From NCBI RefSeq assembly GCF_036226365.1, contig NZ_CP108462.1:6914501-6978500 (forward strand): a stretch of DNA of 64,000 nt. Direction: 5' to 3'. Both the position numbers and the translations under genes were made by a program. Below are positions 40,462 to 50,036 of the stretch, piece after piece. This DNA is from Streptomyces sp. NBC_01262 (GTDB lineage: Bacteria; Actinomycetota; Actinomycetes; Streptomycetales; Streptomycetaceae). Under the pieces are notes generated by a model that made no database searches, was not told the origin of the DNA, and saw nothing but the letters and a program-made list of their open reading frames with translations. Within the stretch, counting starts at the first letter, position 1, and every line of letters starts with the position of its first letter.

Positions 40462-42180
40462 CTATGCGTCGGGCTGCTGAACCCCGAAGGGCTGCGCAGC
40501 CTCGGCACCCCGGGGAAGCATCAATGCCGAGCCCGTGTGGAGGGTGATTCGTATCGGTGTGAATCTCTCGGCGTCGACCGACGACTCCCCGGTGCCGGGA
40601 TTACGGGCATAGCGCGGATGGGCGCCGCCGCTGATCTGCCAGCGAATACGGTGACCAGCGGCGAAGCGGTAGGCGGTGAAGCTCATGGGTACGGTGATCT
40701 CCGAAGGCGCCTGCCCAGCAGTCCTCAACTGAGCCAGCCCGTCACAGACGTTGGTGGAACGCCCTTGTGCGTCCACGTCGCACAGGCGGGTGAAGACGTC
40801 GGCGTGGCCGGTGTCCGTGGAGATACTCAGCCGCGCGGAGACCGGGCCGAGGACGTCCACGGGCTCGGCCAGCGGCGGACCGGTGAACGTCAGAACGTCC
40901 TCGCGGGCCTCCAGGGCGCTGTTGTCGCGAGGTCCGGCGGTCGGGGAGAGCAGAGGGCCGCCGACCGACGGGGTGGGGGCCGCCGGGTCGTAACGGAAGG
41001 ACGTCAGTGGTGTGGTGTCCGTGGGGACCTGCTGGGTGAGATACCCGTCCGGGGCGGGGAACCATGACACAGCGGTCGGGGACAACGGCCAGTCATCGAG
41101 GTCCCGCCACGCGTTTTCGCCGCCGACATGGACGCGCACTCCGGTGGGGCGCAGGCCGGAAGGGTCCGCACACAGGTGCGCGCGCAGCCAGGCGAGGCTC
41201 TCGGCGAACACCTCGGGCCAGCCCTGTTGAAGTGCGGAGGTGTGTGTCCAGGGGCCGACGAGCAGGGCGGACTCGCACCCGGCCCGACGCAGCCGACCGT
41301 ACTGTTCGAAGGTCTGGTCGGCCAGAGCATCGTGCCACCCGGTGATCAGGCTGGTGGGAACGCTCAGCCGCTCCGCTGCCTCTCCCGGGGAGGCGCCGAC
41401 CCAGTACGGATCGTCGGCATCCGGGTGTGTCATCACGTCGTCCAGCCAGGGCACTTCACGCCCAAGGGCTGACACGTACGCCCCGCGCAGCGGCTGTGCG
41501 GTGGTGATTGCGCGCAGCCGGCGTTGCAGGCGCAGCGTCGCTCTCACGAACGGTGCCGGCCCCCGGTGCTGATAGGTCATGCCGACGCCGACGAGGAGGG
41601 CGTTCTCCAGGCGGAGCGCACCGTCTGTGTGGAACAGGGCGTAGGGATCGTGCAGACCCACCTGCACCACCATCGCCTTCAGCTCCGGCGGCGGGTCCAG
41701 CGCGAGCGCCCACTGCACATACCCCAGGTAGCTGGGGCCGACCGTGCCCAGTATTCCGTTGAACCACGGCTGCTCTCTCAGCCAGGACACCGTGGCCTGG
41801 CCGTCAGCGGCCTCGTTGCGCCACAGATCGAACCGACCGCCTGAGCCACCGGTGCCGCGGCAGCTCTGCAGGACCACGTGGAAGCCCTGTTCGGCGAAGA
41901 GCATGCCGTACATGGGTGACCACGGCAGGCCCCTGCCGTACGGCGAGCGCACGGCAAGGGTGGGGAAGTCGCCCTCGGCGCGAGGAAAGTAGTGATCCGT
42001 GATCAACGGGCTGCCGTCAGCGGCCGGAGCCACCAGCCCCGGCTCCCACCCGACTTCGTGCCGTTTGGACGGGAGATTGCGCCAGATCGCTCTCACCGTC
42101 CGCGAGGACCACGGCGGCTTCCTGGAAGGCGGTGTCCAGGCCGGGTTCAACGCGGTGTCGTCGTGCGTCGGTGATGTCAT
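40462..42180 (-). CDS. CocE/NonD-family alpha/beta hydrolase (X-Pro dipeptidyl-peptidase S15 type)
   Basis: The product is about 572 residues. Tandem ATGs occur at 42183 and 42180; the second has better spacing from GGAGG. The S15 hydrolase domain spans ~60-350, with the nucleophile motif GPSYLGYVQW (Ser ~149), an oxyanion region SPYGRG and later catalytic Asp and His candidates in TGWHDALAD and PWTHTS. The C-terminal jelly-roll (PepX_C, ~375-560) includes ARLSISTDTGHADVFTRL. It cleaves esters or acyl-amino bonds of small molecules. No signal peptide is seen. A long palindrome separates it from a divergent TetR gene, its probable regulator. Confidence 0.9.
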   Translation of the reverse strand: MTSPTHDDTALNPAWTPPSRKPPWSSRTVRAIWRNLPSKRHEVGWEPGLVAPAADGSPLITDHYFPRAEGDFPTLAVRSPYGRGLPWSPMYGMLFAEQGFHVVLQSCRGTGGSGGRFDLWRNEAADGQATVSWLREQPWFNGILGTVGPSYLGYVQWALALDPPPELKAMVVQVGLHDPYALFHTDGALRLENALLVGVGMTYQHRGPAPFVRATLRLQRRLRAITTAQPLRGAYVSALGREVPWLDDVMTHPDADDPYWVGASPGEAAERLSVPTSLITGWHDALADQTFEQYGRLRRAGCESALLVGPWTHTSALQQGWPEVFAESLAWLRAHLCADPSGLRPTGVRVHVGGENAWRDLDDWPLSPTAVSWFPAPDGYLTQQVPTDTTPLTSFRYDPAAPTPSVGGPLLSPTAGPRDNSALEAREDVLTFTGPPLAEPVDVLGPVSARLSISTDTGHADVFTRLCDVDAQGRSTNVCDGLAQLRTAGQAPSEITVPMSFTAYRFAAGHRIRWQISGGAHPRYARNPGTGESSVDAERFTPIRITLHTGSALMLPRGAEAAQPFGVQQPDA

Positions 42181-42188
42181 CATTCCCC

Positions 42189-42223
42189 TCCGCTATTCTC
42201 GTACGGTGTACGAGAATAGCGGA
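42189..42223. promoter_or_regulatory. Perfect 16-bp-arm palindromic operator between CocE and TetR genes
   Basis: TCCGCTATTCTCGTAC (42189-42204) is mirrored by GTACGAGAATAGCGGA (42208-42223) across a three-base spacer, with no mismatch. It overlaps the ribosome-binding site of the hydrolase gene. Length and position are ideal for a TetR operator repressing both genes. Confidence 0.85.
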
Positions 42224-42277
42224 TGCTTGGATGACTTCCACAAGTGCCGCAGCGAGGAGAAGGGGACTACGAAGATC

Positions 42278-42994
42278 GTGACCCGTGATGGCCTGTCCGG
42301 CGCCAGGGGCGTCGACCCCCAGCAGCTCTGGCTGAGCCCCACCGGGCCCCGCAGGGGGCGCAGGCCCGCCTTCAGCCGTGAGGTGATCACGGTGGCAGCC
42401 GTCGCCCTGGCGGACACCGAAGGGCTTGACGCGGTCACCATGCGGCGGGTCGCCTCGCAGGTCGGAGCCGGTGCCATGTCGCTCTACAGCTACGCCCCCG
42501 ACAAGGAGACGCTGCTGGAACTGATGGTCGACCACGTCAGCGGCGAACTGCCGACGACGGACGCACCCACCGGCGACTGGCGCGCCGACCTGAAAACCAT
42601 CGCCCACCTCCAGCGTGCCCTCATGCTGCGGCACCCCTGGCTGCCCGGCGCCCTGTCCACCCGCCGGACACTCGGCCCCAACACCCTGGCCTTCCTGGAG
42701 CGAGCACTTGCCGCCTTGCGACCCACCGGACTGGACGGCGCAGCGAACCTGGAGGTCTTCGCCCAGCTCACCGCGTTCGTAGCAGGGCACGTCGCCTACG
42801 AGATCGCGCAGGCCACAGCCGCACAGTCACCCGACCGGGCCGCAGCCGAAGCCCGCTACCTCGCCGCTGTCGCCACGGACGGCCACCACCCGGAGCTGGC
42901 CGAAGCCCTCTCCGCACCCGGACGCCCCCTCACCCCCGAAGCCACGTTCACCCGTTTCCTCAACCGCCTGATCGACGGCCTCGACACCGACTGA
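42278..42994 (+). CDS. TetR-family regulator (TetR_C-type)
   Basis: The protein is 238 residues from GTG 42278 behind GGAGAAGGGG; upstream in-frame sequence runs through the operator and is unlikely to be coding. The HTH lies at ~30-78 (REVITVAAVALADTEGLDAVTMRRVASQVGAGAMSLYSYAPDKETLLELM). The rest resembles the TetR_C domain of efflux and hydrolase repressors (LKTIAHLQRALMLRHPWLPG). It is divergent from the CocE hydrolase gene and converges on the oleate hydratase gene five bases away. Confidence 0.9.
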   Translation: MTRDGLSGARGVDPQQLWLSPTGPRRGRRPAFSREVITVAAVALADTEGLDAVTMRRVASQVGAGAMSLYSYAPDKETLLELMVDHVSGELPTTDAPTGDWRADLKTIAHLQRALMLRHPWLPGALSTRRTLGPNTLAFLERALAALRPTGLDGAANLEVFAQLTAFVAGHVAYEIAQATAAQSPDRAAAEARYLAAVATDGHHPELAEALSAPGRPLTPEATFTRFLNRLIDGLDTD

Positions 42995-42999
42995 TCCGG

Positions 43000-44568
43000 C
43001 TACTTGCGGTGCATGGTCTCCAGCGCGCGCACCAGTACCAGCGGGTCGTGCCGGCCCTTGTAGACGGGCGGCGGCTGCCTGTCGAGCCCCAGGAGCTGGG
43101 CGACGGCGGTCCAAGCGGTACGTACGGAGTACTCGACGGTGAAGACCACGTCGTCCGGGACCTCGGCGAACTGGCCGATGAAGGCCAGGTTGGTGGAACC
43201 CTTGGGCACCACCTGCGGGCGGTCGCCGTGCTCGCGAACCAGGAACTGGCTGGTGATGTACGGCATCAGGCACGGGATGACGGTGGAGGTCTCCGCGATG
43301 CGGTCCAGGTGCTCTTCGAACTTCAGGTGGTGCAGGACCTCGCGCAGGATCTCCTGTCCGGTGCACGCGGCCATCGGCTTGCCGACGTAGTCCCCGGGCT
43401 TGTCGGGGAACAGTCCGTAGCCCCACCAGACGGTGATGTCCTCGGGCTGCTCGCGGTAGACCGGCTGGTGGTTGAGCACGATGGTGAGCAGCCAGTTCGA
43501 GGAGGGGAAGGTCAACAGGCCGCCCCGGCCGGCCTCCCGGCCGCTGAGGGCCTCCATCAGCTCGAAGAAGAGCGGGTCCTTGGAGGTGACGGTGAAGGAC
43601 TCCCAGGTGGAGTCCTTGATGTACTTGTCGAAGACGTGGGGGTTGCCGAAGTCCTCGCGTCCCCGGGCCAGCCACTGCCACAGCCGCCAGGCGCCCGACG
43701 CACCGGAATCGTCCAGCACGGGCGCGGTGGTGTCCGACCCCAGGCGGGATCCGGCCGTCATGGATCCGTTGGTGACGAAGACAAGGTCCTCGGGCGCCAC
43801 GTGGATCTGCTCCTTGCGGCCTTCGTGGGTGTAGTGGATCCGCTCGACGGTGGTCGATTCCCCCGCCTTGAACTCCAGATCGGTGACCCGGTGGCCGGTG
43901 TGGACGGTGACGCCCTGGTCGGCCAGCCAGCTCTGGAGCGGGCGCACGATGGAGTCGTACTGGTTGTAGCGGGTCCGGTAGATCCCCGACATGGTGTCGA
44001 AGGTCGGGAAGAGGTGGATGAAGCGATTGAGGTAGCGGCGGAATTCGATCGCGCTGTGCCACGGCTCGAAGGCGAAGGTCGTGCACCACATGAACCAGAA
44101 GTTCGTGGTGAAGAACTCCTCGCTGAAGCAGTCGGAGATCCGCTTGCGGTCCAGGAGGCGTTCGGGCGTGGCCAGGCACGTGACGAGTTCGAGGCGGTCG
44201 CGTTCGGAGAAGCCCATCGAATGCGCGTCGATGATCTTCCCGTCCTTGTCGACGAGGCGGGAGACGTCGTCCCAGGGGAAGGCGTCGTGGGCGTCAAAGG
44301 TGTCCTGGGTCACCGACTTCGACGGGTCGTCGATCGAGGGGATGGACGACAGCAGGTCGTACGTGCAGCGGAACTGGGCTTCGAACATCCGTCCGCCACG
44401 CATCGTGTAGCCGGTCTCGGGCGACCCTCCGGCGTCCAGGCTGCCGCCGGTCTCCTCCTGCTCCTCGAACAGATGGATGTCGGTCCCCGCGAAGCCGCCG
44501 TCGCGGATCAGGAACGCTGCGGCGGACAGGGCGGCGATGCCGCTTCCGACGAGATACCCCTTGGCCAT
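43000..44568 (-). CDS. ohyA: Oleate hydratase (MCRA family)
   Basis: The enzyme is 522 residues from ATG 44568 behind GAGGGAG. It has an FAD-binding start (YLVGSGIAALSAAAFLIRDGG), EEQEETGGSLDAGG, and MRGGRMFEAQFRCTYDLLSSIPS. The last is the conserved substrate/FAD region of oleate hydratases. The C-terminal AFIGQFAEVPDDVVFTVEYSVRTA is also typical. These enzymes add water to the cis-9 double bond of unsaturated fatty acids to give 10-hydroxy acids, often detoxifying host lipids. It is slightly shorter than many characterised members. Monocistronic by layout. Confidence 0.93.
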   Translation of the reverse strand: MAKGYLVGSGIAALSAAAFLIRDGGFAGTDIHLFEEQEETGGSLDAGGSPETGYTMRGGRMFEAQFRCTYDLLSSIPSIDDPSKSVTQDTFDAHDAFPWDDVSRLVDKDGKIIDAHSMGFSERDRLELVTCLATPERLLDRKRISDCFSEEFFTTNFWFMWCTTFAFEPWHSAIEFRRYLNRFIHLFPTFDTMSGIYRTRYNQYDSIVRPLQSWLADQGVTVHTGHRVTDLEFKAGESTTVERIHYTHEGRKEQIHVAPEDLVFVTNGSMTAGSRLGSDTTAPVLDDSGASGAWRLWQWLARGREDFGNPHVFDKYIKDSTWESFTVTSKDPLFFELMEALSGREAGRGGLLTFPSSNWLLTIVLNHQPVYREQPEDITVWWGYGLFPDKPGDYVGKPMAACTGQEILREVLHHLKFEEHLDRIAETSTVIPCLMPYITSQFLVREHGDRPQVVPKGSTNLAFIGQFAEVPDDVVFTVEYSVRTAWTAVAQLLGLDRQPPPVYKGRHDPLVLVRALETMHRK

Positions 44569-44902
44569 CGCATGCTCCCTCACTGTCGGCGGCCATGTAC
44601 CGCTGCCGGTGCCATGGCGCCGTGACCGGTTCCGTGACCACCACTGTCGTCCGCTGCCACCGCCGCGGACAGGGCCCATCGGCCGCCCCCGCCCGTCCGA
44701 CCGGCCCCACCGGGCGAGCCCTCACCGATAGGTCGCCCGATCCAGCTGTTGAAAAGGTGCTGGCCCAAAAATTGACGGTTGTTGACCGTCCATTGGCGAA
44801 GCGGACACAGGTCGTCTCCCGTTCCACGAGCGTTCAACTCGCTTTCCCTGCACGAGCTGTGTGCTGTCCCTAGGTTTCCTGTGAGCTTTGAAGGAAGGAC
44901 CT
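44569..44902. promoter_or_regulatory. Divergent intergenic region with a 6-5-6 palindrome
   Basis: No gene is seen in these 334 bases between the oleate hydratase and ABC ATPase genes. GACGGT (44774-44779) and ACCGTC (44785-44790) form an inverted repeat that may be an operator. A ribosome-binding site GAAGGAAGGA precedes the ATG at 44903. Promoter boxes are not clear enough to call. Confidence 0.45.
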
Positions 44903-45844
44903 ATGGACACACTCCTCGCAGTCCGGGCTCGTGGGATCACCAAGTTCTTCGGCGACGTCGTCGCACTCGACGGCGTCGATCTGGAGGTGGCGCAGGGGCA
45001 GATCCACGGCTTGGTCGGACCGAACGGCGCCGGAAAGACGACATTGCTCGGCCTCCTGCTGGGCCTGGCCGTCGCCGACAGCGGCGGCCTTGAGATCCTG
45101 GGTACGCCGGTCGGGCGGCGGCTCGCCGCTCCCGACGGGGTGGCCGGTTTCGTGGACGGGCCCGGTCTCTACCCGTCGCTCACCGCCAGGCAGAACCTCG
45201 CCGCGCTGGCCGCGCTCCGTGGCCGCGATGCGCGGACAGCGGGGATCGACGAGGTGCTCGACGAGGTCGGGCTCACCGATGTCGCCGACGACCGGGCCCG
45301 CGGCTTCTCCCTCGGCATGCGTCAGCGGCTCGGACTCGCCGCCGCCCTGCTCACCAGGCCCCGGCTGCTCGTGCTCGACGAACCCTCCAACGGCCTCGAC
45401 CCGGCCGGGAAAAGGCACGTACACGGTGTCCTCACCCGTCTCGCGGCGAACGGCACCAGCACCGTGCTCTCCAGCCACCGTATGGACGACCTCGAAGCAC
45501 TGTGCTCCGAGGTCACCATCGTCGCCACCGGACGGGTCGTCTTCTCCGGCCCGCTGAGCAAGCTGGCCGCCGAGAACCGTGAACTCGACTACCGGGTACG
45601 CACCTCCGACCCCCGGGCCGCCCGCGGGCTGGCTGCCGACACGGCAGGGATCCGGGTCGTCGACGACTCGGGGGCACGGCACGACGCCGGGCTCCTCGTG
45701 GTGCGCGCGCTGGTACCCGCCCTCGACGAACTGGTGGTGCGGCTCGTGCACGCGGGCATCGCGGTGCGCGAGCTGGCACCGGTGGTGTCGCCGCTCGAAG
45801 CCGCGTTCCTCGCCCTCACCGAACAGCAGGAGGCCGGCCGATGA
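44903..45844 (+). CDS. ABC exporter ATP-binding protein (DrrA/CcmA type)
   Basis: The product is 313 residues from ATG 44903. The nucleotide-binding domain shows GPNGAGKTT (Walker A, ~residue 43), the signature FSLGMRQRLGLAAAL in place of LSGGQ, Walker B LLVLDEPSNGLDP and SSHRMDD. A ~90-residue C-terminal extension resembles DUF4162-type tails of DrrA exporters. The stop overlaps the downstream permease start (ATGA). It probably drives export of a lipid, antibiotic or other small molecule. Confidence 0.9.
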   Translation: MDTLLAVRARGITKFFGDVVALDGVDLEVAQGQIHGLVGPNGAGKTTLLGLLLGLAVADSGGLEILGTPVGRRLAAPDGVAGFVDGPGLYPSLTARQNLAALAALRGRDARTAGIDEVLDEVGLTDVADDRARGFSLGMRQRLGLAAALLTRPRLLVLDEPSNGLDPAGKRHVHGVLTRLAANGTSTVLSSHRMDDLEALCSEVTIVATGRVVFSGPLSKLAAENRELDYRVRTSDPRAARGLAADTAGIRVVDDSGARHDAGLLVVRALVPALDELVVRLVHAGIAVRELAPVVSPLEAAFLALTEQQEAGR

Positions 45845-47214
45845 CCGCGCCAGCGCCCGCGCCGGCGACCATGACCATCGCCGACGACAACGTTGCCACG
45901 AGCCGCCCCGTCTCGGTGGCGCGTGGCTACCGCTTCGAACTGGTCAAGCTGGTCTCGCAATGGCGGATCCGCTTGCTGGTCCTCGCCTGCTGGATCGCTC
46001 CGGCGCTCTTCGTCGCCGCGGTGAGCCGGCAGAGCACGCTCCCCTCCGACACCCTCTTCGGTCGCTGGATGCACGCCACGGGGTGGGCCGGACCGCTGGT
46101 GATGCTCGGATTCGCGGGCACCTGGGCGCTCCCGCTGCTGACCTCGGTGGTCGCCGGCGACGTGTTCGCCTCCGAGGACCGGCTCGGCACCTGGCGCCAC
46201 CTGCTGGTGGCGGTCCGGTCGCCCCGACGGATCTTCGTGGCGAAGGCACTGGCCAGCCTCACCGTCATCCTGCTGCTGGTGGCCGGGCTGGCCTGCTCCA
46301 GTGCGGCCGGCGGGCTGGCGTCGGTCGGCAACCAGCCGCTGGTCGGCCTCGACGGCCACCTGCTGACGCCGGGCGACGCCGCCGGCGGGGTCCTGCTCGC
46401 CTGGGTCTGCGCACTCGCCCCGACCCTGGCCCTCGCCGCGATCGGACTGCTCGGGTCGGTCGTGCTGGGGCGGTCCCCGATGGGGCTGCTGCTGCCCCCG
46501 GTCGTCGCGCTCGCGATGTCGGTCGCCCAGATGCTGCCGCTGCCCGTCGCCGTGCGCCTCGCCCTGCCCACCTACGCCTTCATCTCCTGGAACGGCCTGT
46601 TCACCAGTCCGGCCCAGCTCGCCCCGCTCCTGATCGGCGTCGCGGTCAGCCTGGTGTGGGCCGTGCTCGCGACCGTACTGGCCTATGTGCTGTTCGTACG
46701 GCGCGACTTCACCAATCCGGCCTACGACGGTTCCGGGCGCCGCGCGATCACCCTCGGCGCGCTGCCGCTGGCCGCGCTGACCGCCGTCACCGTCGGCGCG
46801 GTCGCCGTGGCCACCCCGTCGACGGGCTCCGGGATCGAGCAGGACAAGGTCCAGAAGTCCCTCGCCACGGTGTTCGCCCACCTCTACCGCCTGCAGACCC
46901 GGCAACTCCACCGCCCCGCCGTCACCGAGGCCCAGCTGCGGACCACGGCGGCGTGCACCAAGAGCGACGGCCAGGCCGCCCAGGAGGGGGCGGGCAACGA
47001 CTGGCGCTGCGTCGTGACCTGGCATCTCCCCGGCGTCGCGGTCGCGGGGACGGCCATCTACCAGCTCGACATCACCTCGGACGGGCGGTTCGTGGCGGAC
47101 GGCGACGGTCCCAAGGAAGTCAACGGTTACTTCCTGCTGCGGACTTCGGCCGGAGACGCCCCGAATCCGCTGTGGCAGTTCGACGGCGACGTCGAGTTGC
47201 TCGACACCCACTGA
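45841..47214 (+). CDS. ABC exporter permease with extracellular C-terminal domain
   Basis: This 457-residue protein has about six membrane helices in residues ~40-320, typical of ABC-2 type permeases (PLVMLGFAGTWALPLLTSVVAGD, then a loop with RLGTWRHLLVAVRSPRRIFVAKAL). A further ~110-residue region after the last helix contains two Cys (TAACTKSDG, DWRCVVTW) and should face outside. Its role is unknown, and it may receive or hand over substrate. It overlaps the ATPase gene and is followed 12 bases later by a membrane-anchored phosphoesterase gene. Confidence 0.85.
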   Translation: MTAPAPAPATMTIADDNVATSRPVSVARGYRFELVKLVSQWRIRLLVLACWIAPALFVAAVSRQSTLPSDTLFGRWMHATGWAGPLVMLGFAGTWALPLLTSVVAGDVFASEDRLGTWRHLLVAVRSPRRIFVAKALASLTVILLLVAGLACSSAAGGLASVGNQPLVGLDGHLLTPGDAAGGVLLAWVCALAPTLALAAIGLLGSVVLGRSPMGLLLPPVVALAMSVAQMLPLPVAVRLALPTYAFISWNGLFTSPAQLAPLLIGVAVSLVWAVLATVLAYVLFVRRDFTNPAYDGSGRRAITLGALPLAALTAVTVGAVAVATPSTGSGIEQDKVQKSLATVFAHLYRLQTRQLHRPAVTEAQLRTTAACTKSDGQAAQEGAGNDWRCVVTWHLPGVAVAGTAIYQLDITSDGRFVADGDGPKEVNGYFLLRTSAGDAPNPLWQFDGDVELLDTH

Positions 47215-47226
47215 AGGGAAAGTTCC

Positions 47227-49980
47227 GTGCAGGTAACCCGCCAGCGTCGGATCAACGAGAAGAAGAACGTCAACCTCTTCGGCAGACACCTCGGCCGCCG
47301 GACCCTGCTGGTGACGACGGGCATCGCCGTCGCCCTCGGCGTCACGGGCACCGCGGTCGCCTCGACGTACCAGTTCGGCACCCAGCAGGTCGGCCAGACC
47401 ACCGCCAACGGCCAGGTCATCTCCAGCGACCAGTACATCAACCCGTACGGCACCCGCACCGTCGTCAACGACGGCAAGATCATGTCGTCGACGGTCAGCC
47501 CGGACGGCACCCGCCTCGCGGCCTCGGTCGCCGACGGTGACGCGTCGCTGATCGTCATGGACCTCACGACCGGTCAGGTCAAGCAGAAGGTCGGCACCAA
47601 CGCGGCGGACGACCTGCGCATCAGCAGCGGCTCCGTCGGCCAGGAAGGCCCGACCTACTCGCCCGACGGCAAGCAGCTGTGGCTGGGGCAGGCCAACGGA
47701 TACACCAGGTTCACCGTCAACGCGGACGGCACCCTCGCCGCCCCGACGGCCGTACCGATAGCGGCCGACGGCGCCAAGCAGGCGCTGGTGGGCGCCGCGG
47801 TGTTCTCGGCCGACGGCTCCACCGTGTACTCCGCCGTCAACGGCCAGAACAAGGTGGTCGCGATAGACGCGGCGACCGGAACCGTCAAGCAGAGCTGGGC
47901 CGTCGGCAACGCCCCGCGCGGCATCGCCCTGGTCGGCGGCAAGCTGTACGTCAGCAACGAGGGCGGGCGCCCGGCCAAGGCCGGCGACACCACCATCAAC
48001 TCCTACGGCACCGATGTCGTGGCGAACCCGAAGACCGGCGCCGCCACCACCGGCACGGTCAGCGTCATCGACACCGCGGACCCGTCCGCCGCCGTCGGCA
48101 CCATCGACGTCGGCCTGCACCCGACCGCCGTGTACGCGAGCAAGGGCACGGTGTTCGTCACCAACACCGCCGACAACAACGTGTCGGTCATCGACACCCG
48201 CAAGGACAAGGTCGTCCAGACCATCGCCACCCAGCCGTGGCCCGAGGCGTCGGTCGGCTACGAGCCCAACGCGGTGACGCTCACCGACGACGGCCGTCTG
48301 CTGGTCACGCTCGGCCGCGCCAACGCGGTCGCCGTCTACCGCTACACCTCCCCGCAGCAGCCCGCCCGTTACGTCGGCCTGCTCCCGACGGACTACTTCC
48401 CCTCGGAGATCACCACCGTCGGCAAGCAGGTGGTCGTCACCAACACCCGTGGCATCGACGCGCTCCGCCCCGACGCCGCCGGCCACAACACCCACGACAC
48501 GACGTCGAGCCTGACGCAGTTCACACTGCCGAGCGACCTCGTCGTCAGGTCCCAGACGGCCAGGGTCTTCAAGCAGAACGGCTGGACGGCCGGCTCGGTC
48601 AGGACGGCCAAGGGCAAGAGCCACACCAAGGCCGTCCCGGTCCCGAAGCGGATCGGCGACCCCTCGACGATCAAGCACGTCTTCCTGCTCGTCAAGGAGA
48701 ACCGCACCTACGACCAGGTCTTCGGCGACCTCCCGCAGGGCGACGGCGACTCCTCGCTCACCCAGTTCGGCGAGAACGTGACGCCCAACCAGCACGCGCT
48801 GGCCCAGCAGTTCGGCCTGTACGACAACTTCTACGACATCGGCACCAACTCCGCCGAGGGCCACAACTGGCTGATGCAGTCCGACAACCCGGAGTACACC
48901 GAGTCGTCGGCCGGCGAGTACACGCGCAGCTACGACACCGAGAACGACGTCCTCGGCCACCAGAAGACCGGCTTCATCTGGACCGGCGCACAGGCGGCCG
49001 GCAAGACCGTCAAGGACTTCGGCGAGTTCCAGTCGCTGGAGACCAAGCCGGCCGGCGCGAGCTGGCAGAACCTGTACTGCGACAGCAAGAACATGGCCGC
49101 GACCGGGGCCCGGACCGCCTACCCCATCAAGACGGGCTCGGCGATCCCCTCGCTCAACGACGTGTCGGTGCAGGGCTTCCCGCTGTTCGACCTCAACGTC
49201 CCGGACATCTACAAGGAACAGATCTGGCAGCAGGACTTCGACAAGAACGGTCCGGCGAACCTGAACATGTTCTGGTTCTCCAACGACCACACCGGAGGCC
49301 CGGCGAACGCGGCCGCCGAGGTCGCCGACAACGACCTCGCGGTCGGCCGGATGGTCGACAAGATCACCCACAGCAAGTACTGGAAGGACTCGGCGATCTT
49401 CGTCGTCGAGGACGACTCCCAGGCCGGCCTCGACCACGTCGACGGCCACCGCGCCCCGGTCCAGGTCATCAGCCCGTACGCCCAGCACGGCACCGTCGAC
49501 GCCCACTACTACTCGCAGATCACCATGGTCCGCACCGTCGAGCAGATCCTCGGGATCCACCCGATGAACCAGCTCGACAGCGCGGCCACCCCGATGTACG
49601 GGGCGTTCACCCGGAAGGCGGACGACACGCCGTTCACGGCGGTGCCCAACCGGACCTCGCTGACCCTCGGTGTGAGCCCCCAGCCGTCCTGCGGCTCGGA
49701 CACCCCGGCGGCCCAGGACACCAAGGCAGCAGCCGCCCCGACAACCGTCACGGTGCCGGCGGCCGAGAAGAAGGTCGCGGCGCGGTGGAAGACCTGGGCG
49801 TCGCACCAGCGGCTGACCGGCCCGAACGCCGTGCCCGACTACGCGAACCCCGCGCAGATGAACCGCTACACCTGGTACCAGACGCACAACTGGACCAAGC
49901 CGTACCCCGGTGAGAGCGAGATCTACGCGCCGGACGACGTGCCGGGCGCCTACCTCCCGTCGTCGGAGTCCGACGGCTGA
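47227..49980 (+). CDS. Membrane-anchored YncE-like beta-propeller/phosphoesterase protein
   Basis: The protein is 917 residues from GTG 47227. A basic cytoplasmic start is followed by one hydrophobic segment (TLLVTTGIAVALGVTGTAVA, ~25-45). Residues ~50-440 form a YncE-type beta-propeller (VDLTTGQVKQK-like repeats, GTVSVIDTADPSAAVGTIDVG, NNVSVIDTRKDKVVQTI). Residues ~475-840 belong to the PF04185-type phosphoesterase family: HVFLLVKENRTYDQVFGDL, SAEGHNWLM, and EDDSQAGLDHVDGHRAPV with metal-binding Asp/His. Such proteins act on phosphate esters outside the cell. Placement behind an ABC exporter suggests processing of the exported compound. Confidence 0.85.
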   Translation: MQVTRQRRINEKKNVNLFGRHLGRRTLLVTTGIAVALGVTGTAVASTYQFGTQQVGQTTANGQVISSDQYINPYGTRTVVNDGKIMSSTVSPDGTRLAASVADGDASLIVMDLTTGQVKQKVGTNAADDLRISSGSVGQEGPTYSPDGKQLWLGQANGYTRFTVNADGTLAAPTAVPIAADGAKQALVGAAVFSADGSTVYSAVNGQNKVVAIDAATGTVKQSWAVGNAPRGIALVGGKLYVSNEGGRPAKAGDTTINSYGTDVVANPKTGAATTGTVSVIDTADPSAAVGTIDVGLHPTAVYASKGTVFVTNTADNNVSVIDTRKDKVVQTIATQPWPEASVGYEPNAVTLTDDGRLLVTLGRANAVAVYRYTSPQQPARYVGLLPTDYFPSEITTVGKQVVVTNTRGIDALRPDAAGHNTHDTTSSLTQFTLPSDLVVRSQTARVFKQNGWTAGSVRTAKGKSHTKAVPVPKRIGDPSTIKHVFLLVKENRTYDQVFGDLPQGDGDSSLTQFGENVTPNQHALAQQFGLYDNFYDIGTNSAEGHNWLMQSDNPEYTESSAGEYTRSYDTENDVLGHQKTGFIWTGAQAAGKTVKDFGEFQSLETKPAGASWQNLYCDSKNMAATGARTAYPIKTGSAIPSLNDVSVQGFPLFDLNVPDIYKEQIWQQDFDKNGPANLNMFWFSNDHTGGPANAAAEVADNDLAVGRMVDKITHSKYWKDSAIFVVEDDSQAGLDHVDGHRAPVQVISPYAQHGTVDAHYYSQITMVRTVEQILGIHPMNQLDSAATPMYGAFTRKADDTPFTAVPNRTSLTLGVSPQPSCGSDTPAAQDTKAAAAPTTVTVPAAEKKVAARWKTWASHQRLTGPNAVPDYANPAQMNRYTWYQTHNWTKPYPGESEIYAPDDVPGAYLPSSESDG

Positions 49981-50000
49981 CGTGGGCCGATCGCGTCAGG

Positions 50001-50036
50001 AGGTCCCCGGCCGGTGTCACCGCCGGCCGGGGACCT
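50001..50036. terminator. Strong bidirectional hairpin between convergent phosphoesterase and gap genes
   Basis: AGGTCCCCGGCCGG (50001-50014) pairs perfectly with CCGGCCGGGGACCT (50023-50036). The gap stop codon lies in the loop, so the right arm is also the end of the gap coding region. It should stop transcription from both sides. Confidence 0.8.

Noticed and set aside
45589..49887. A very long minus-strand open frame (~1,430 codons) antisense to the ABC permease and phosphoesterase genes
   Set aside because: It is a composition artefact of high third-position GC in the real plus-strand genes. It has low-complexity Arg/Gly/Val/Asp content, no domain and no ribosome-binding site.
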